Made by a program: the position numbers and the translations under genes. From contig CAIYMN010000036.1 in NCBI GenBank assembly GCA_903927295.1, positions 1 through 54,165 on the forward strand: 54,165 bases of DNA. The letters run 5' to 3'. The notes below the pieces were generated by a model. It ran no database searches. It saw nothing but the letters and a program-made list of their open reading frames with translations, and had not been told where the DNA came from. Shown here in pieces: positions 24,891 through 34,595 of this stretch (positions are counted from its first letter, which is position 1; every line of letters starts with the position of its first letter). Origin of the DNA: an uncultured beta proteobacterium. GTDB lineage: Bacteria > Pseudomonadota > Gammaproteobacteria > Burkholderiales > Burkholderiaceae_C.

Positions 24891-26174
24891 TCAAAAATTT
24901 TCTGCTCCCCGTTTCTTGTTGAGCCACTCGAGACTGAGAAGGAAGCCTATCAGATTGATCGTCAGCCAGCCAAACGCTGCGCCAACCGCGCCATACCATC
25001 CAACCAGAGACGGAATGATCACCACAGAGAGCAGGAGTGCCAACGCATTGACCTGAAACACCCTGTCAGTTCTCTGGTCTGCCAACCAGTTGAGGTAGCC
25101 CACATTGTAAAAAGCGTTCAGGGCACTGCCCACCAGCAGAATGGCCAGCAGCGGGTAAACCGCCTGCACCACCTCCGGATTTCTCAGCCAAGTCTGGAGC
25201 AACCACTTGCCGCTGACTGCAAAACTTACGGCCCCAAACCAGACCAGTATGGCAATCAGGCAAAACAATTTGATGCTCAGGACACGCAACCTCGCACGAT
25301 CACTCCTCAAATGAATGGCACGCGGCAGCACCGCCTGAATCAAAGGGTAAATCAACTGAAGCACACCCACCGCGAGCGCTGCCGCGATCGAGTAGTAGCC
25401 GAACACCTCGACACTGACCATCTTGCTGAGCACAATTTTGTCCATCTGCACCGTAAGCGCCCCCAACCAGGTCGCCCCCGACATCCACGCGACGGATCTC
25501 CAGACGGGCTCAATTTCACGCCTGTCCCACTGCAGTGCCGAGCGATCAACGTCCAGCGTTCTCCAAGCCAGCCGACCTCTGAGCATCGTCTCCAGAAACG
25601 CAGTGCAAACGTGCCAGATCAGATAGGCCAAAAGCGTTGGCCAACAATGAACAATAAGGACTGCGCCAGCGTGACGCAACAACGCGCCGCCCACGGTGAG
25701 ACCGTTCAACGGAATTTGCGCTTGCGCCCCCACCAGCAAGCTGCGGTACACGGAACCCGGGAACTGTGCAGCAAACAGCAACGCGGCCCCGCATACGGCC
25801 TGTGTTCCCATGGTCTGCGGCAAGTCTGCCAAATTCAGCCACTGCGCAGCAACCCTGTCAGCGCCCAGGAACGTGATACTGCCGACGCACAATCCGAACA
25901 GCCAGTAAATTCGCTCAAAACCAAACAATAGTGCGGCCGCGCTTTGCTTTCCTGTGACGTTCATGCCCAAGCGGACGGCGATTTCCCGAACAAGCGATTG
26001 ACTCATCCCCGCGTCCAGTAGTCCGAGGACTGCCTGCAGCATCACAATGAAACCAATCAGCCCGAATTGCTTTGGCCCCAACGCCCCAAGGTACCAGGGT
26101 AGTGCGAGAACTGGCGCCAGGGCCACCGCAGCGGCGCCCGCATAATTGGCGAGGATGGTTCTTCTCAAGGTCAT
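24891..26174 (-). CDS. Wzx-like polysaccharide flippase (MOP superfamily)
   Basis: 427 residues with about 12 predicted hydrophobic segments, among them PVLALPWYLGALGPKQFGLIG (cut as PVLALPWYLG / ALGPKQFGLIG) at the N-terminus and VNALALLLSVVIIPSLVGW near the C-terminus. The length and the start TLRRTILANYAG match oligosaccharide flippases of the MATE-related MOP family, which move undecaprenyl-linked repeat units across the inner membrane. It is the only export component seen: no Wzy polymerase, Wzz regulator or ABC exporter is in the window. It lies 34 bp after gmd. Confidence 0.85.
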   Translation of the reverse strand: MTLRRTILANYAGAAAVALAPVLALPWYLGALGPKQFGLIGFIVMLQAVLGLLDAGMSQSLVREIAVRLGMNVTGKQSAAALLFGFERIYWLFGLCVGSITFLGADRVAAQWLNLADLPQTMGTQAVCGAALLFAAQFPGSVYRSLLVGAQAQIPLNGLTVGGALLRHAGAVLIVHCWPTLLAYLIWHVCTAFLETMLRGRLAWRTLDVDRSALQWDRREIEPVWRSVAWMSGATWLGALTVQMDKIVLSKMVSVEVFGYYSIAAALAVGVLQLIYPLIQAVLPRAIHLRSDRARLRVLSIKLFCLIAILVWFGAVSFAVSGKWLLQTWLRNPEVVQAVYPLLAILLVGSALNAFYNVGYLNWLADQRTDRVFQVNALALLLSVVIIPSLVGWYGAVGAAFGWLTINLIGFLLSLEWLNKKRGAENF

Positions 26175-26208
26175 GCTTGAAGTTCAACAAGACCCATCCT
26201 CAAGAGCA

Positions 26209-27297
26209 TCATTCGATGCTTAGAGTGACGTTATAACCGTTGGACTTCAGCAAGGCGTTCTTCTTCGCTTCAGCCAAATCAACTGTAACCATCTCACTTA
26301 CCATCTCGTCGAGCGTGATCTCCGGCACCCAACCCAGCCTCTCCCTGGCTTTGGTCGGATCCCCCAGCAGTGTTTCAACTTCAGTCGGTCGGAAGTAGCG
26401 CGGATCAATGCGGATGACGGCCTTCTGGTCCCAATAGCCGACTTCGTTGACGCCATCTCCCTCCCAACGAATCAGCATTCCCAGTGCTGCGGCGGTCTTT
26501 TCGATGAACTGGCGCACGCTGTACTGCACACCAGTAGCAATCACAAAGTCCTCCGCCTTGTCCTGCTGCAGCATCAGCCATTGCATGCGCACATAGTCCT
26601 TGGCATGGCCCCAGTCGCGCAGGGCGTCAATATTGCCCATGAACAGACATTCTTCCAGGCCCTGGTTGATGTTGGCCAGGCCCCGGGTGATCTTGCGCGT
26701 GACGAAGGTCTCACCACGGCGTGGGCTCTCGTGGTTGAAGAGGATGCCATTGCAGGCATAAATGTCGTAGGCTTCGCGGTAGTTGACCGTGATCCAGTAG
26801 GCGTACATCTTGGCTACGGCGTACGGGCTGCGCGGGTAAAAAGGCGTTGTTTCTTTTTGCGGGGTTTCCTGCACCAGACCGAAGAGCTCAGACGTTGAGG
26901 CCTGGTAGAAGCGGGTTTTCTTCTCCAGTTTCAGGATGCGAATGGCCTCCAGAATGCGCAGACTGCCCAGCGCATCAACGTCGGCCGTGTATTCCGGACT
27001 CTCGAAGCTGACCGCCACGTGGGACTGGGCGCCGAGGTTGTAGATTTCATCGGGCTGCGTTTCCTGAATGATGCGAATCAGGTTGCTGGTGTCGGTGAGG
27101 TCGCCATAGTGCAACTTGAAATTGGCGTTCTCGATGTGCGGGTCCTGGTAGATGTGATCGACACGCTGGGTGTTGAAGGAACTGGCGCGGCGCTTGATGC
27201 CATGCACGATGTAGCCTTTTTCCAGCAGAAACTCGGCCAGGTAGGAGCCGTCCTGTCCCGTGATGCCGGTGATGAGCGCAGTTTTGCAAGTTTTCAT
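26209..27297 (-). CDS. gmd: GDP-mannose 4,6-dehydratase
   Basis: 362 residues from ATG 27297 ([20 protein letters not shown]), where ATGA overlaps the fcl stop by 4 bp. The NADP motif [10 protein letters not shown], the [15 protein letters not shown] segment and the catalytic [10 protein letters not shown] (YxxxK) match Gmd. It converts GDP-D-mannose to GDP-4-keto-6-deoxymannose, the first committed step to GDP-L-fucose. The upstream in-frame ATG would extend into fcl without homology. The product feeds Fcl and finally the GT11 fucosyltransferase in this operon. Confidence 0.95.
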   Translation of the reverse strand: MKTCKTALITGITGQDGSYLAEFLLEKGYIVHGIKRRASSFNTQRVDHIYQDPHIENANFKLHYGDLTDTSNLIRIIQETQPDEIYNLGAQSHVAVSFESPEYTADVDALGSLRILEAIRILKLEKKTRFYQASTSELFGLVQETPQKETTPFYPRSPYAVAKMYAYWITVNYREAYDIYACNGILFNHESPRRGETFVTRKITRGLANINQGLEECLFMGNIDALRDWGHAKDYVRMQWLMLQQDKAEDFVIATGVQYSVRQFIEKTAAALGMLIRWEGDGVNEVGYWDQKAVIRIDPRYFRPTEVETLLGDPTKARERLGWVPEITLDEMVSEMVTVDLAEAKKNALLKSNGYNVTLSIE

Positions 27298-28259
27298 AGT
27301 TTCTTCAAAAAATCCTGATACGCCAGTGACAATCCTCGAGTCAAATCCATAGTCGCACTCCACCCCATGGCATTGAGACGACTGCTGTCCATCAGCTTGC
27401 GCGGTGTTCCATCCGGCTTGCTGGGGTCGAAGTCAATGCTGCCAGTAAAGCCGATGGCCTGACCGACTGCCTGCGCGAGTTCGGCGATCGTGATATCAGA
27501 GCCGTAACCGACGTTGATCTGGCTTTGCATCGGCTGGGTCTGTTCCTCGTAGATGGCTTTGGGCAGATTCATCACGAACACACTGGCCGCTGCCATGTCA
27601 TCAACATAGAGAAATTCGCGCCTTGGCGTGCCACTACCCCAGATGGTGACGCCGGGAAGTTTGTCTGCCTTTGCCTCATGGAAACGCCGGATCAGTGCCG
27701 GGATGACGTGCGAATTCTCGGGGTGGTAGTTATCGCCCGGGCCATAGAGGTTGGTCGGCATGACACTGCGGTAGTCAACTTCGTGGCTGGCTCCATATTG
27801 GCGGTTGTAGCTTTCACACATCTTGATGCCGGCAATCTTGGCGATGGCGTAGGGCTCGTTGGTGGGCTCCAGCGGGCCAGTCTGCAAGGCGGATTCGCTC
27901 ATGGGCTGCGGAACCAGCTTGGGGTAGATGCAGCTTGATCCTAGAAACAGGAGTCGCTTGACACCGGCGCACCAGGCCTGGTGGATGACATTGGCCTGCA
28001 CCATCAGGTTCTGGTAGATGAATTCAGCCGGATAGGTGTTGTTGGCGTGGATGCCTCCAACCCTCGCAGCCGCCAGATAAACCTGGTCCGGTCTTTCAGC
28101 TTCAAAAAATGTCCGGACAGCGCTCTGATCGCACAGATCAAGTTCGCGATGGCTGCGCATCACCAGATTGTTCTGACCTTGCTGTTGCAAGGCTCGAACA
28201 ATGGCCGAGCCGACCATGCCCTGGTGTCCCGCAACGTATATCTTCTGTTGAACCAACAT
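27294..28259 (-). CDS. fcl: GDP-L-fucose synthase
   Basis: 321 residues from ATG 28259. The Rossmann motif is [18 protein letters not shown] and the catalytic [20 protein letters not shown] (YxxxK) follows, both diagnostic of the epimerase-reductase Fcl/WcaG. It makes GDP-L-fucose from the Gmd product. It lies seven bases from rfbC and overlaps gmd by 4 bp. Longer starts upstream overlap rfbC and are rejected. Confidence 0.95.
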   Translation of the reverse strand: MLVQQKIYVAGHQGMVGSAIVRALQQQGQNNLVMRSHRELDLCDQSAVRTFFEAERPDQVYLAAARVGGIHANNTYPAEFIYQNLMVQANVIHQAWCAGVKRLLFLGSSCIYPKLVPQPMSESALQTGPLEPTNEPYAIAKIAGIKMCESYNRQYGASHEVDYRSVMPTNLYGPGDNYHPENSHVIPALIRRFHEAKADKLPGVTIWGSGTPRREFLYVDDMAAASVFVMNLPKAIYEEQTQPMQSQINVGYGSDITIAELAQAVGQAIGFTGSIDFDPSKPDGTPRKLMDSSRLNAMGWSATMDLTRGLSLAYQDFLKKL

Positions 28260-28266
28260 GAACTGC

Positions 28267-28821
28267 TCAGTCCTCTCCAAACAGCGGCGCATCCGCCAGT
28301 GCCAAGCCGCTCTGATCTTTGGCCGATACGAGCGGAGAAGCGCCTGACAAGGGCCAGGCGACGGCCAGAGTTGGGTCGTCCCAGGCGATGCAGCGCTCAA
28401 ATTGAGGTGCATAGTAATCGGTCGTTTTGTAGAGAAAATCTGCCGATTCGCTCAGGGTCAGGAAGCCGTGCGCAAAACCGGGCGGCACCCACATCTGCCG
28501 ATTGTTCTGTTCCGACAATTCGGTACCGACCCATTTCCCAAAAGTTGCGGAAGACTTTCGCAGATCAACCGCCACGTCGAACACCGCACCACGCACGACC
28601 CGCACCAGTTTCCCCTGGGATTGCTCAATCTGATAATGCAGACCACGCAGTACACCCCTGGCGGAACGTGAATGATTGTCCTGTACAAAATTGACGCCAA
28701 GTCCACTCGCTTTTTGAAAGGCGTTCTGATTGAAACTCTCGAAGAAAAAACCGCGAACGTCACCAAAAACCCGGGGTTCAATGATGAGGACGTCGGCAAT
28801 CTCCGTAGTGATGATCTTCAT
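28267..28821 (-). CDS. rfbC: dTDP-4-dehydrorhamnose 3,5-epimerase
   Basis: 184 residues from ATG 28821 ([20 protein letters not shown]). The [17 protein letters not shown] (catalytic His) and [11 protein letters not shown] motifs are those of RmlC cupins. It epimerises C3 and C5 of dTDP-4-keto-6-deoxyglucose. The gene order rfbB-D-A-C is complete and contiguous, with 14 bp to rfbA. The longer frame overlaps rfbA and is not used. Confidence 0.96.
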   Translation of the reverse strand: MKIITTEIADVLIIEPRVFGDVRGFFFESFNQNAFQKASGLGVNFVQDNHSRSARGVLRGLHYQIEQSQGKLVRVVRGAVFDVAVDLRKSSATFGKWVGTELSEQNNRQMWVPPGFAHGFLTLSESADFLYKTTDYYAPQFERCIAWDDPTLAVAWPLSGASPLVSAKDQSGLALADAPLFGED

Positions 28822-28835
28822 GGCAGCTTCTGCAA

Positions 28836-29729
28836 TCAGGGTTCGTGGCGATGGCGTTCGTTGAGCAACCTCAACAGGTATTGACCGTAACCATTCTTGG
28901 CCAGCGGTTGTGCCAGCCTTTCCAGTTGCGCGTCGCCGATGAAACCGTTGCGCCAGGCAATTTCTTCGACGCACGCCACCTTCAGCCCCTGACGCCGCTC
29001 CAGGGTCGCAATGAACTGGCTGGCTTCCAGCAAACTGTCGTGTGTCCCGGTATCAAGCCAGGCGTATCCACGCTGCATGATTTGCACATTGAGCTTGCCT
29101 TGTTCCAGATAAGCCTGATTGACGGCTGTGATTTCCAGTTCGCCACGGGCGCTGGGTTTCACTGCTTTGGCTATGTCGACCACGCGAGCATCATAAAAAT
29201 ACAGGCCGGTGACGGCGTAGTTGCTTTTCGGTTTGAGGGGCTTTTCTTCAATGCTGCTGGCCCTGCCCTGGACGTCAAAAGCCACAACACCGTAACGCTC
29301 CGGATCCTGGACGTGATACGCAAATACCGTTGCGCCATCCATCTTTTTATCGGCACCTGCCAGCAAGGGGCCAAAGTCGTGACCGTAGAAAATGTTGTCC
29401 CCCAGTACCAGCGCACTAGGAGCATTCCCCAGAAATTGGTCGCCAATGATGAAAGCCTGCGCCAAGCCGTCCGGACTGGGCTGAACGGCATACTGAAGAT
29501 TCAGACCCCACTGCGAACCGTCGCCCAATAGCTGCTGAAAGCGCGGCGTGTCCTGCGGCGTGCTGATCACCAGAATGTCTCGTATGCCCGCGAGCATCAG
29601 GGTGCTCAAGGGGTAATAGATCATCGGCTTGTCGTACACCGGCAGCAGTTGCTTGCTCATCGCCAAAGTGGCAGGGTGCAAGCGTGTACCGGAGCCACCT
29701 GCCAGGATGATGCCTTTACGTTGTGTCAT
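28836..29729 (-). CDS. rfbA: Glucose-1-phosphate thymidylyltransferase
   Basis: 297 residues. The nucleotide-binding [20 protein letters not shown] and [20 protein letters not shown] segments and [10 protein letters not shown] are standard RmlA. It makes dTDP-glucose from dTTP and glucose-1-phosphate and starts the dTDP-L-rhamnose pathway. It ends just before the rfbC start and begins 15 bp downstream of rfbD. Length equals that of the large group-2-type RmlA (about 290-300 residues). Confidence 0.96.
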   Translation of the reverse strand: MTQRKGIILAGGSGTRLHPATLAMSKQLLPVYDKPMIYYPLSTLMLAGIRDILVISTPQDTPRFQQLLGDGSQWGLNLQYAVQPSPDGLAQAFIIGDQFLGNAPSALVLGDNIFYGHDFGPLLAGADKKMDGATVFAYHVQDPERYGVVAFDVQGRASSIEEKPLKPKSNYAVTGLYFYDARVVDIAKAVKPSARGELEITAVNQAYLEQGKLNVQIMQRGYAWLDTGTHDSLLEASQFIATLERRQGLKVACVEEIAWRNGFIGDAQLERLAQPLAKNGYGQYLLRLLNERHRHEP

Positions 29730-29744
29730 GTTCGGTCTTCCAGA

Positions 29745-30635
29745 CTAAAGCGTTTCGGCCAGCATGCGATTCACACCCTCTTGCCAGGATGGCAAATGCA
29801 GGTCAAAGGTCGTTTGCAGCTTGCGCGTATCCAGACGCGAGTTGTGCGGGCGCTGCGCGGCAGTCACGAAGGCACTGCTCGGCACTGCCAGCACTTCCGA
29901 CGCCTTCAATTGAAGGTCCGGTTGCAAGCGCTTGGCCTGCTCCAGCACGTGCTTTGCATAGCCCCACCAACTGGTCTCACCACTGGCCGCCAGGTGGTAA
30001 AGCCCGGCATCTGCGGGTCGACTCAATACCTGCCGCAGGGCATGCGCGGTCACGTCGGCCAACAGTTCAGCGCCGGTAGGGGCGCCGATCTGATCATCAA
30101 TGACGGTCAGACGGTCACGTTCCTGCGCCAGTCGCAACATGGTCGTGGCAAAGTTGCCACCGCGCGCCGCATAGACCCAACTGGTCCGGAAAATAAGATG
30201 TTGCTGGCAGGCCGCCTGAATCAGTTGCTCACCTTCGAACTTGGTCAGGCCATAGACGCTCAGCGGCGCCGGTGTGTCGTTCTCAGTCCAGGCCCGGCTG
30301 CCACTGCCGTCAAAGACATAGTCGGTGCTGTAATGCACGAACCAGGCACCAAGTCGCTGCGCCTCTTGCGCCAGCAATCCCGGCGCCGCAGCATTGAGCG
30401 TGCGAACCAGATCAGGCTCGCTCTCAGCCTTGTCCACAGCGGTGTGCGCGGCGGCGTTGACAATGATGTCTGGCTTGACGTCCCGAACGGTGGCAATCAA
30501 GGCTGTCGGGTCGCCGAAATTCCCGCAATAGTCGGTGCTGTCATGGTCCAAGGCAACGATGTCGCCCAGGGTTGCCAGGCTGCGCTGCAATTCCCAGCCG
30601 ACCTGCCCACCTTTGCCGAACAGAAGAATTTTCAT
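29745..30635 (-). CDS. rfbD: dTDP-4-dehydrorhamnose reductase
   Basis: 296 residues from ATG 30635, which overlaps the rfbB stop by 4 bp (ATGA). The NADPH motif [17 protein letters not shown], the [12 protein letters not shown] active-site strand and [11 protein letters not shown] (YxxxK) match RmlD. It reduces dTDP-4-keto-L-rhamnose to dTDP-L-rhamnose, the final step. Ten extra in-frame residues upstream lie inside rfbB and are rejected. Confidence 0.96.
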   Translation of the reverse strand: MKILLFGKGGQVGWELQRSLATLGDIVALDHDSTDYCGNFGDPTALIATVRDVKPDIIVNAAAHTAVDKAESEPDLVRTLNAAAPGLLAQEAQRLGAWFVHYSTDYVFDGSGSRAWTENDTPAPLSVYGLTKFEGEQLIQAACQQHLIFRTSWVYAARGGNFATTMLRLAQERDRLTVIDDQIGAPTGAELLADVTAHALRQVLSRPADAGLYHLAASGETSWWGYAKHVLEQAKRLQPDLQLKASEVLAVPSSAFVTAAQRPHNSRLDTRKLQTTFDLHLPSWQEGVNRMLAETL

Positions 30636-31696
30636 GACCGCCTGGTGTAGTTTGTCTGCACCCACTCGCGGTATGCGCCGCTCTGCACATGCGCCACCCA
30701 GTCAGGATTGTCGAGGTACCACTGCACCGTCTTGCGAATGCCGGAATCAAAGGTCTCGGCAGGCTTCCAACCCAGTTCCCTCTCGATCTTGCCGGCGTCA
30801 ATCGCATAGCGCCTGTCGTGGCCCGGGCGGTCCTGCACGTAGGTGACCTGCGTCTTGTAAAGCGCGCCATCGCTCCTGGGGCGCAATTCGTCCAGGAGCG
30901 AGCAGACGGTGTGCACAATCTCGATGTTGGGCTTCTCGTTCCAGCCGCCCACGTTATAGACTTCACCGACTTTGCCGGCCGCCAGTACCCGGCGAATGGC
31001 GCTGCAGTGATCCTTGACGTAGAGCCAGTCACGCACTTGCAGGCCATCACCATAAACCGGTAAGGGTTTGCCTGCCAGCGCGTTGACAATCAGCAGCGGG
31101 ATCAACTTTTCTGGGAAATGCAGCGGCCCGTAGTTATTGCTGCAGTTGGTCGTTAGAACCGGCAGCCCGTAGGTGTGCAACCAGGCACGCACCAGGTGAT
31201 CACTGGCAGCTTTGCTCGCAGAGTAGGGGCTGTTGGGCTCCAGCTTGTTGGTCTCGGTGAAAGCGGCATCGGTGGGTGACAGGCTGCCGTACACCTCGTC
31301 AGTCGAAACATGCAGGAACCGGAAATCTGCACGCTCACTCTCGGGCAAACCCTGCCAGTAGGAACGCACACTCTGCAGCAGGCGCATGGTGCCAACGACG
31401 TTGGTCTGGATGAAATCCTCCGGTCCATGGATGGAACGGTCTACATGACTCTCTGCCGCGAAATTGAGTACGGCGCGTGGCGCGTATTGCGTCAGCAACT
31501 TTTCCACCAGGCTCGAGTCACCAATGTCGCCTTTCACAAACACGTAACGGGAGTCGCCCTGCAGGCTGGCCAGATTTTCGGGATTACCGGCGTAAGTCAG
31601 TTTGTCCAGATTGAGGACAGGCTCATCCGTCTGACGCAACCAGTCGAGCACAAAGTTGGCGCCAATAAAGCCTGCCCCGCCAGTAACCAGAATCAT
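30632..31696 (-). CDS. rfbB: dTDP-glucose 4,6-dehydratase
   Basis: 354 residues from ATG 31696, preceded by a GGGGGGAAAC ribosome-binding region. [27 protein letters not shown] and [15 protein letters not shown] (YxxxK) are RmlB signatures. It converts dTDP-glucose to the 4-keto-6-deoxy intermediate. It is the first gene of the long polysaccharide operon. A rho-independent terminator of the upstream gene lies only 38 bp before its ATG, so the operon promoter is hard to place (see findings). Confidence 0.96.
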   Translation of the reverse strand: MILVTGGAGFIGANFVLDWLRQTDEPVLNLDKLTYAGNPENLASLQGDSRYVFVKGDIGDSSLVEKLLTQYAPRAVLNFAAESHVDRSIHGPEDFIQTNVVGTMRLLQSVRSYWQGLPESERADFRFLHVSTDEVYGSLSPTDAAFTETNKLEPNSPYSASKAASDHLVRAWLHTYGLPVLTTNCSNNYGPLHFPEKLIPLLIVNALAGKPLPVYGDGLQVRDWLYVKDHCSAIRRVLAAGKVGEVYNVGGWNEKPNIEIVHTVCSLLDELRPRSDGALYKTQVTYVQDRPGHDRRYAIDAGKIERELGWKPAETFDSGIRKTVQWYLDNPDWVAHVQSGAYREWVQTNYTRRS

Positions 31697-31734
31697 TGTT
31701 TCCCCCCGATTTGATCGGCAACCATCAAAAAAGC

Positions 31735-31757
31735 AAAAAAGGGCGCCCAAAGCGCCC
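31735..31757 (-). terminator. Rho-independent terminator after the fatty acyl reductase gene
   Basis: On the minus strand GGGCGC (31757-31752) and GCGCCC (31746-31741) form a perfect six-base-pair stem with loop TTTGG, followed by TTTTTT (31740-31735) and a further T-rich run. It lies 30 bp past the stop of the acyl reductase gene and before rfbB. The plus-strand reading lacks a T run, so it acts toward the left. It separates the storage-lipid cluster from the polysaccharide operon. Confidence 0.8.
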
Positions 31758-31786
31758 CCGGATTATCGCCCCTGGGCAAGCCTGGC

Positions 31787-33784
31787 TCAGAAGTGAATTC
31801 CCCTCATCATTTGCTGCAACGCAACCGCCTCGTGCGACAGCTGCTGCTTGACCGGCTTGTCCCCCGGCTTGGCGCCTTTTGCCGCACCGGAGTCCGGGAA
31901 CATGCGAAAACTCGTGTTCATTGCAATTTGTGCGACACGCGGTAACAAGGCATGCAGCAACTGCCCGGTGATGCCCAGCCGCGTGGCAACACGCACCGGC
32001 TTGAAGATGCAGGCTTGCGCGATCATGTCGGCTGCTTCTTCGGGAGCGAGCGTTGGCACGTTGTTGTACAGGCCAGTGGGTGCAATCATGGGCGTACGCA
32101 CGAGAGGCATGTTGATCGTGGTAAACGAAATGCCCTGGTCTGCGAACTCGCTGGAAGCACAGCGCGTCCAGGCGTCCAGCGCCGCTTTGGAAGCCACATA
32201 GGCGCTAAAACGCGGCGCATTGGTCAGGACACCAATCGAGCTGATATTGACGACATGACCCTTCTTGCGCGCCACCATGCCTGGCAGGAAACCCATGGTG
32301 ACACGCAAACAGCCAAAATAGTTCAGCTGCATCGTACGTTCATAGTCGTGGAACCGGTCATAGCTTGATTCAATGGCACGCCGGATCGAACGCCCTGCGT
32401 TGTTGATCAGGAAGTCCACGCCACCGTGGTCTGCAATCAGCTGCTTCACAAAGCGGTCACAGTCGGCGAGGTCGGCAATGTCGGCGGGGTAGGCCACGAA
32501 ACTGTAGCCCTTGTCCCGGGCCTGCTGGCAGGCTTCTTCCAGCTTGGCGGTGTCACGCCCGCAAATGATCGTGGTGGCGCCCGCTTCGGCAAACTTGTGC
32601 GCTGCCGCCAGCCCAATGCCGGAAGAGCCGCCGGTAATCAAGACCACCTTCCCGCCCACGGTACCGCGCAGCGACCTGTCAATGTGCAAATCCGGGTCAA
32701 GATGGCGTTCCCAGTAGTCCCAGAGCCGCCAGGCGTAATCCTTGAGGTTCGGGCAGACCACATCAGAACCTTTCAGCGCCGCCAACGTATCGCGGCAATC
32801 GAAGCGCGTCGGGTAATTGACAAAGGTAAGCATGTCTTGCGGCAGGCCCAGATCCTTCATGACCGCGTTTCGTACGCGGCGTACCGGCGCCAGCGCCATC
32901 AGCCCCTTGGTGACGCTGCGTGGAATGAAACCAAGCAGGGCGGCGTTGACAAAGAGATTCATCTTGGGTGCATGCGCCGCACGGCTGAAGATGTCCAGAA
33001 CATCGCCGACGCGGTATCCCACGGGATCGACCAGGTGGTAACACTTCTTGTCAATGTCCGCCTTGTGACTGATGGTATCGAGCGCATCCACCACAAAATC
33101 GACTGGCACGATGTTGATACGTCCACCCTCCAGTCCGATCGAGGGCAGCCACGGCGGCAGCAACTGGCGCATGCGCTGAATCAACTTGAAGAAATAGTAA
33201 GGACCGTCGATCTTGTCCATTTCCCCCGTGACACTGTCGCCCACGACCATGGCAGGGCGATAGACGGACCACGGCACACGGCATTCCAGGCGAACAATCT
33301 TCTCGCTTTCGTGCTTGGTCATGAAATAGGGGTGCTCGTAGTTCTCGGCTTCGTCAAACATGTCCTCGCGGAACACGCCCTCGTACAAGCCAGCGGCCGC
33401 GATCGAACTGACATGATGAAAATGCCCGGTGCCAATGAGCTTGGCCAGTTCCACGGTGTTGCGCGTGCCATCCACATTGACCGCAATCTGGCTTGCCTCA
33501 TCGGCGCCCAGATCGTAAACTGCCGCGAGGTGATAGAAGTGATCAATCTGACCTTTGAGCTTCTTCACGTCGTCAGCAGAAATCCCCAGCTTCTTTGAGG
33601 TCAGATCGCCAAACACCGGCACTGCACGCGTCGCGCCGGTGCTCCAGTACTTGCGCAAAGCCGCGACCTTGTCGTGACTCTCCTTGCGGATCAGGAAGTA
33701 GACGACCGAGCCCTTGCGCTCCAGCAGTTTCTTGACCAGCCGTTTTCCAATAAACCCGGTTGCACCGGTGACAAAGTACTGCAT
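31787..33784 (-). CDS. Two-domain fatty acyl-CoA/ACP reductase (alcohol-forming type)
   Basis: 665 residues from ATG 33784; GGAGG lies five bases upstream, and an ATG four codons earlier is inside that site. The N-terminal half is a NAD-binding-4/male-sterility domain: YFVTGATGFIGKRL (about 3-16), HHVSSIAAAGLYEG, and YFMTK (153-157) as YxxxK. The C-terminal half is a classical SDR: LITGGSSGIGLAAAHKFAEA (from about 382), NNAG (461-464), NISSIG and YVASK (529-533). This fusion and length match Marinobacter Maqu_2507-type fatty acyl reductases, which reduce acyl-CoA through aldehyde to alcohol; the C-half also resembles Acinetobacter Acr1. Its neighbours (phasin, WS/DGAT, acyl-CoA-binding protein) support wax-ester precursor formation. 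Confidence 0.82.
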   Translation of the reverse strand: MQYFVTGATGFIGKRLVKKLLERKGSVVYFLIRKESHDKVAALRKYWSTGATRAVPVFGDLTSKKLGISADDVKKLKGQIDHFYHLAAVYDLGADEASQIAVNVDGTRNTVELAKLIGTGHFHHVSSIAAAGLYEGVFREDMFDEAENYEHPYFMTKHESEKIVRLECRVPWSVYRPAMVVGDSVTGEMDKIDGPYYFFKLIQRMRQLLPPWLPSIGLEGGRINIVPVDFVVDALDTISHKADIDKKCYHLVDPVGYRVGDVLDIFSRAAHAPKMNLFVNAALLGFIPRSVTKGLMALAPVRRVRNAVMKDLGLPQDMLTFVNYPTRFDCRDTLAALKGSDVVCPNLKDYAWRLWDYWERHLDPDLHIDRSLRGTVGGKVVLITGGSSGIGLAAAHKFAEAGATTIICGRDTAKLEEACQQARDKGYSFVAYPADIADLADCDRFVKQLIADHGGVDFLINNAGRSIRRAIESSYDRFHDYERTMQLNYFGCLRVTMGFLPGMVARKKGHVVNISSIGVLTNAPRFSAYVASKAALDAWTRCASSEFADQGISFTTINMPLVRTPMIAPTGLYNNVPTLAPEEAADMIAQACIFKPVRVATRLGITGQLLHALLPRVAQIAMNTSFRMFPDSGAAKGAKPGDKPVKQQLSHEAVALQQMMRGIHF

Positions 33785-33965
33785 CAAAACCTCCATTTAG
33801 TTGGCACATTCTTGCCCAGATTTCACTTTCAGCCATTCAGCACAAACCCGTGGCCCGGTAGATTGCCCTCTCTAGCAATTTAGGAAGACCCACCTACACA
33901 GTGCCTCGACCTGCCCTTACAGTGAGTGCCATTATCCAAATTTATCAACCCGTCTGGAGTTTCCC

Positions 33966-34487
33966 ATGGTCACAAAGCTGAAAAAGTCAAATTCATCGAA
34001 GAACAGTTCCTCGCCGCTCAAGGGCTCGGTCAAGGACTCTGCTCAACAAATCTGGCAGGCTGGCCTGGGTGCTTTCACCAAAGCGCAAGCCGAGGGCACG
34101 AAAGCCATTGAAGCCCTGATCAAGGAAGGCGTCAGCATTCAACGCAAGACACAATCTGTCGCTGAAGAAAAGTTGTCTGAAGCGAGCAGCAAGATGTCAA
34201 GCATGGCGACAGACATTTCTTCCAAAGCCTCCGGTCAATGGGACAAACTGGAAAGCATTTTTGAAGATCGCGTGGCCAAGGCACTCAACAAACTGGGTGT
34301 TCCATCCGCCAAGGATGTCAGTGCCCTGATTGCCAGAATTGATGAATTGAACAAGAGCGTTCAAAAGCTTTCCGCCAAAGGCGCTGCCCCGAAAGCAGCC
34401 GCCAAGAAAGTGGTCAAGACCGCTGCCAAGCCGGCACTGAAGAAGGCAAGCAAACCGGCGGCGAAACGCGCCGCAGCGGTAGTTTGA
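33966..34487 (+). CDS. PhaF/PhaI-type phasin (granule-associated protein)
   Basis: 173 residues with GGAG nine bases before the ATG. A helical phasin domain occupies about 20-140 (QIWQAGLGAFTKAQAEGTKA and the amphipathic EDRVAKALNKLGVPSAKDVS). The C-terminal 35 residues are Ala/Lys/Pro repeats (AAKPALKKASKPAAKRAAA), a histone H1-like tail that in PhaF binds DNA and helps segregate granules. Family members coat polyhydroxyalkanoate granules. Here it is divergent from a fatty acyl reductase and 160 bp upstream of a lipase, which suggests a coat protein for neutral-lipid or PHA bodies. The sequence is followed by palindromes and a terminator. Confidence 0.87.
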   Translation: MVTKLKKSNSSKNSSSPLKGSVKDSAQQIWQAGLGAFTKAQAEGTKAIEALIKEGVSIQRKTQSVAEEKLSEASSKMSSMATDISSKASGQWDKLESIFEDRVAKALNKLGVPSAKDVSALIARIDELNKSVQKLSAKGAAPKAAAKKVVKTAAKPALKKASKPAAKRAAAVV

Positions 34488-34510
34488 TAGCCGGCTGTCG
34501 TGACATGATT

Positions 34511-34548
34511 CAAGGTACTGACAGTACCTGGTACGAAGAAGTACCTTG
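34511..34548. repeat. Nested GTAC palindromes downstream of the phasin gene
   Basis: CAAGGTACT (34511-34519) pairs perfectly with AGTACCTTG (34540-34548), and inside this lies the perfect palindrome GTACCTGGTAC (34524-34534); GGTACTG-A-CAGTACC (34514-34528) is an alternative perfect stem. Four GTAC cores occur in 38 bp, with a fifth in GGTACTTG at 34592. The structure could be an mRNA 3' hairpin of the phasin transcript or an operator array. Confidence 0.55.
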
Positions 34549-34559
34549 ATGAAAAATAT

Positions 34560-34585
34560 GGGTGCTTGTGCGCCCATTTTCTTTT
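34560..34585 (+). terminator. Likely rho-independent terminator of the phasin gene
   Basis: GGGTGC (34560-34565) and GCGCCC (34570-34575) form a six-pair stem with one G-U pair and the loop TTGT, followed by ATTTTCTTTT. It lies about 70 bp after the phasin stop and before the patatin gene, so the phasin and lipase are probably separate transcripts. Confidence 0.65.
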
Positions 34586-34595
34586 GCAATTGGTA

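Noticed and set aside
33966-34487. Calling the phasin a histone H1-like protein
   Set aside because: Only the Ala/Lys/Pro tail is histone-like; the N-terminal half is a phasin domain and the neighbours are lipid/PHA genes.
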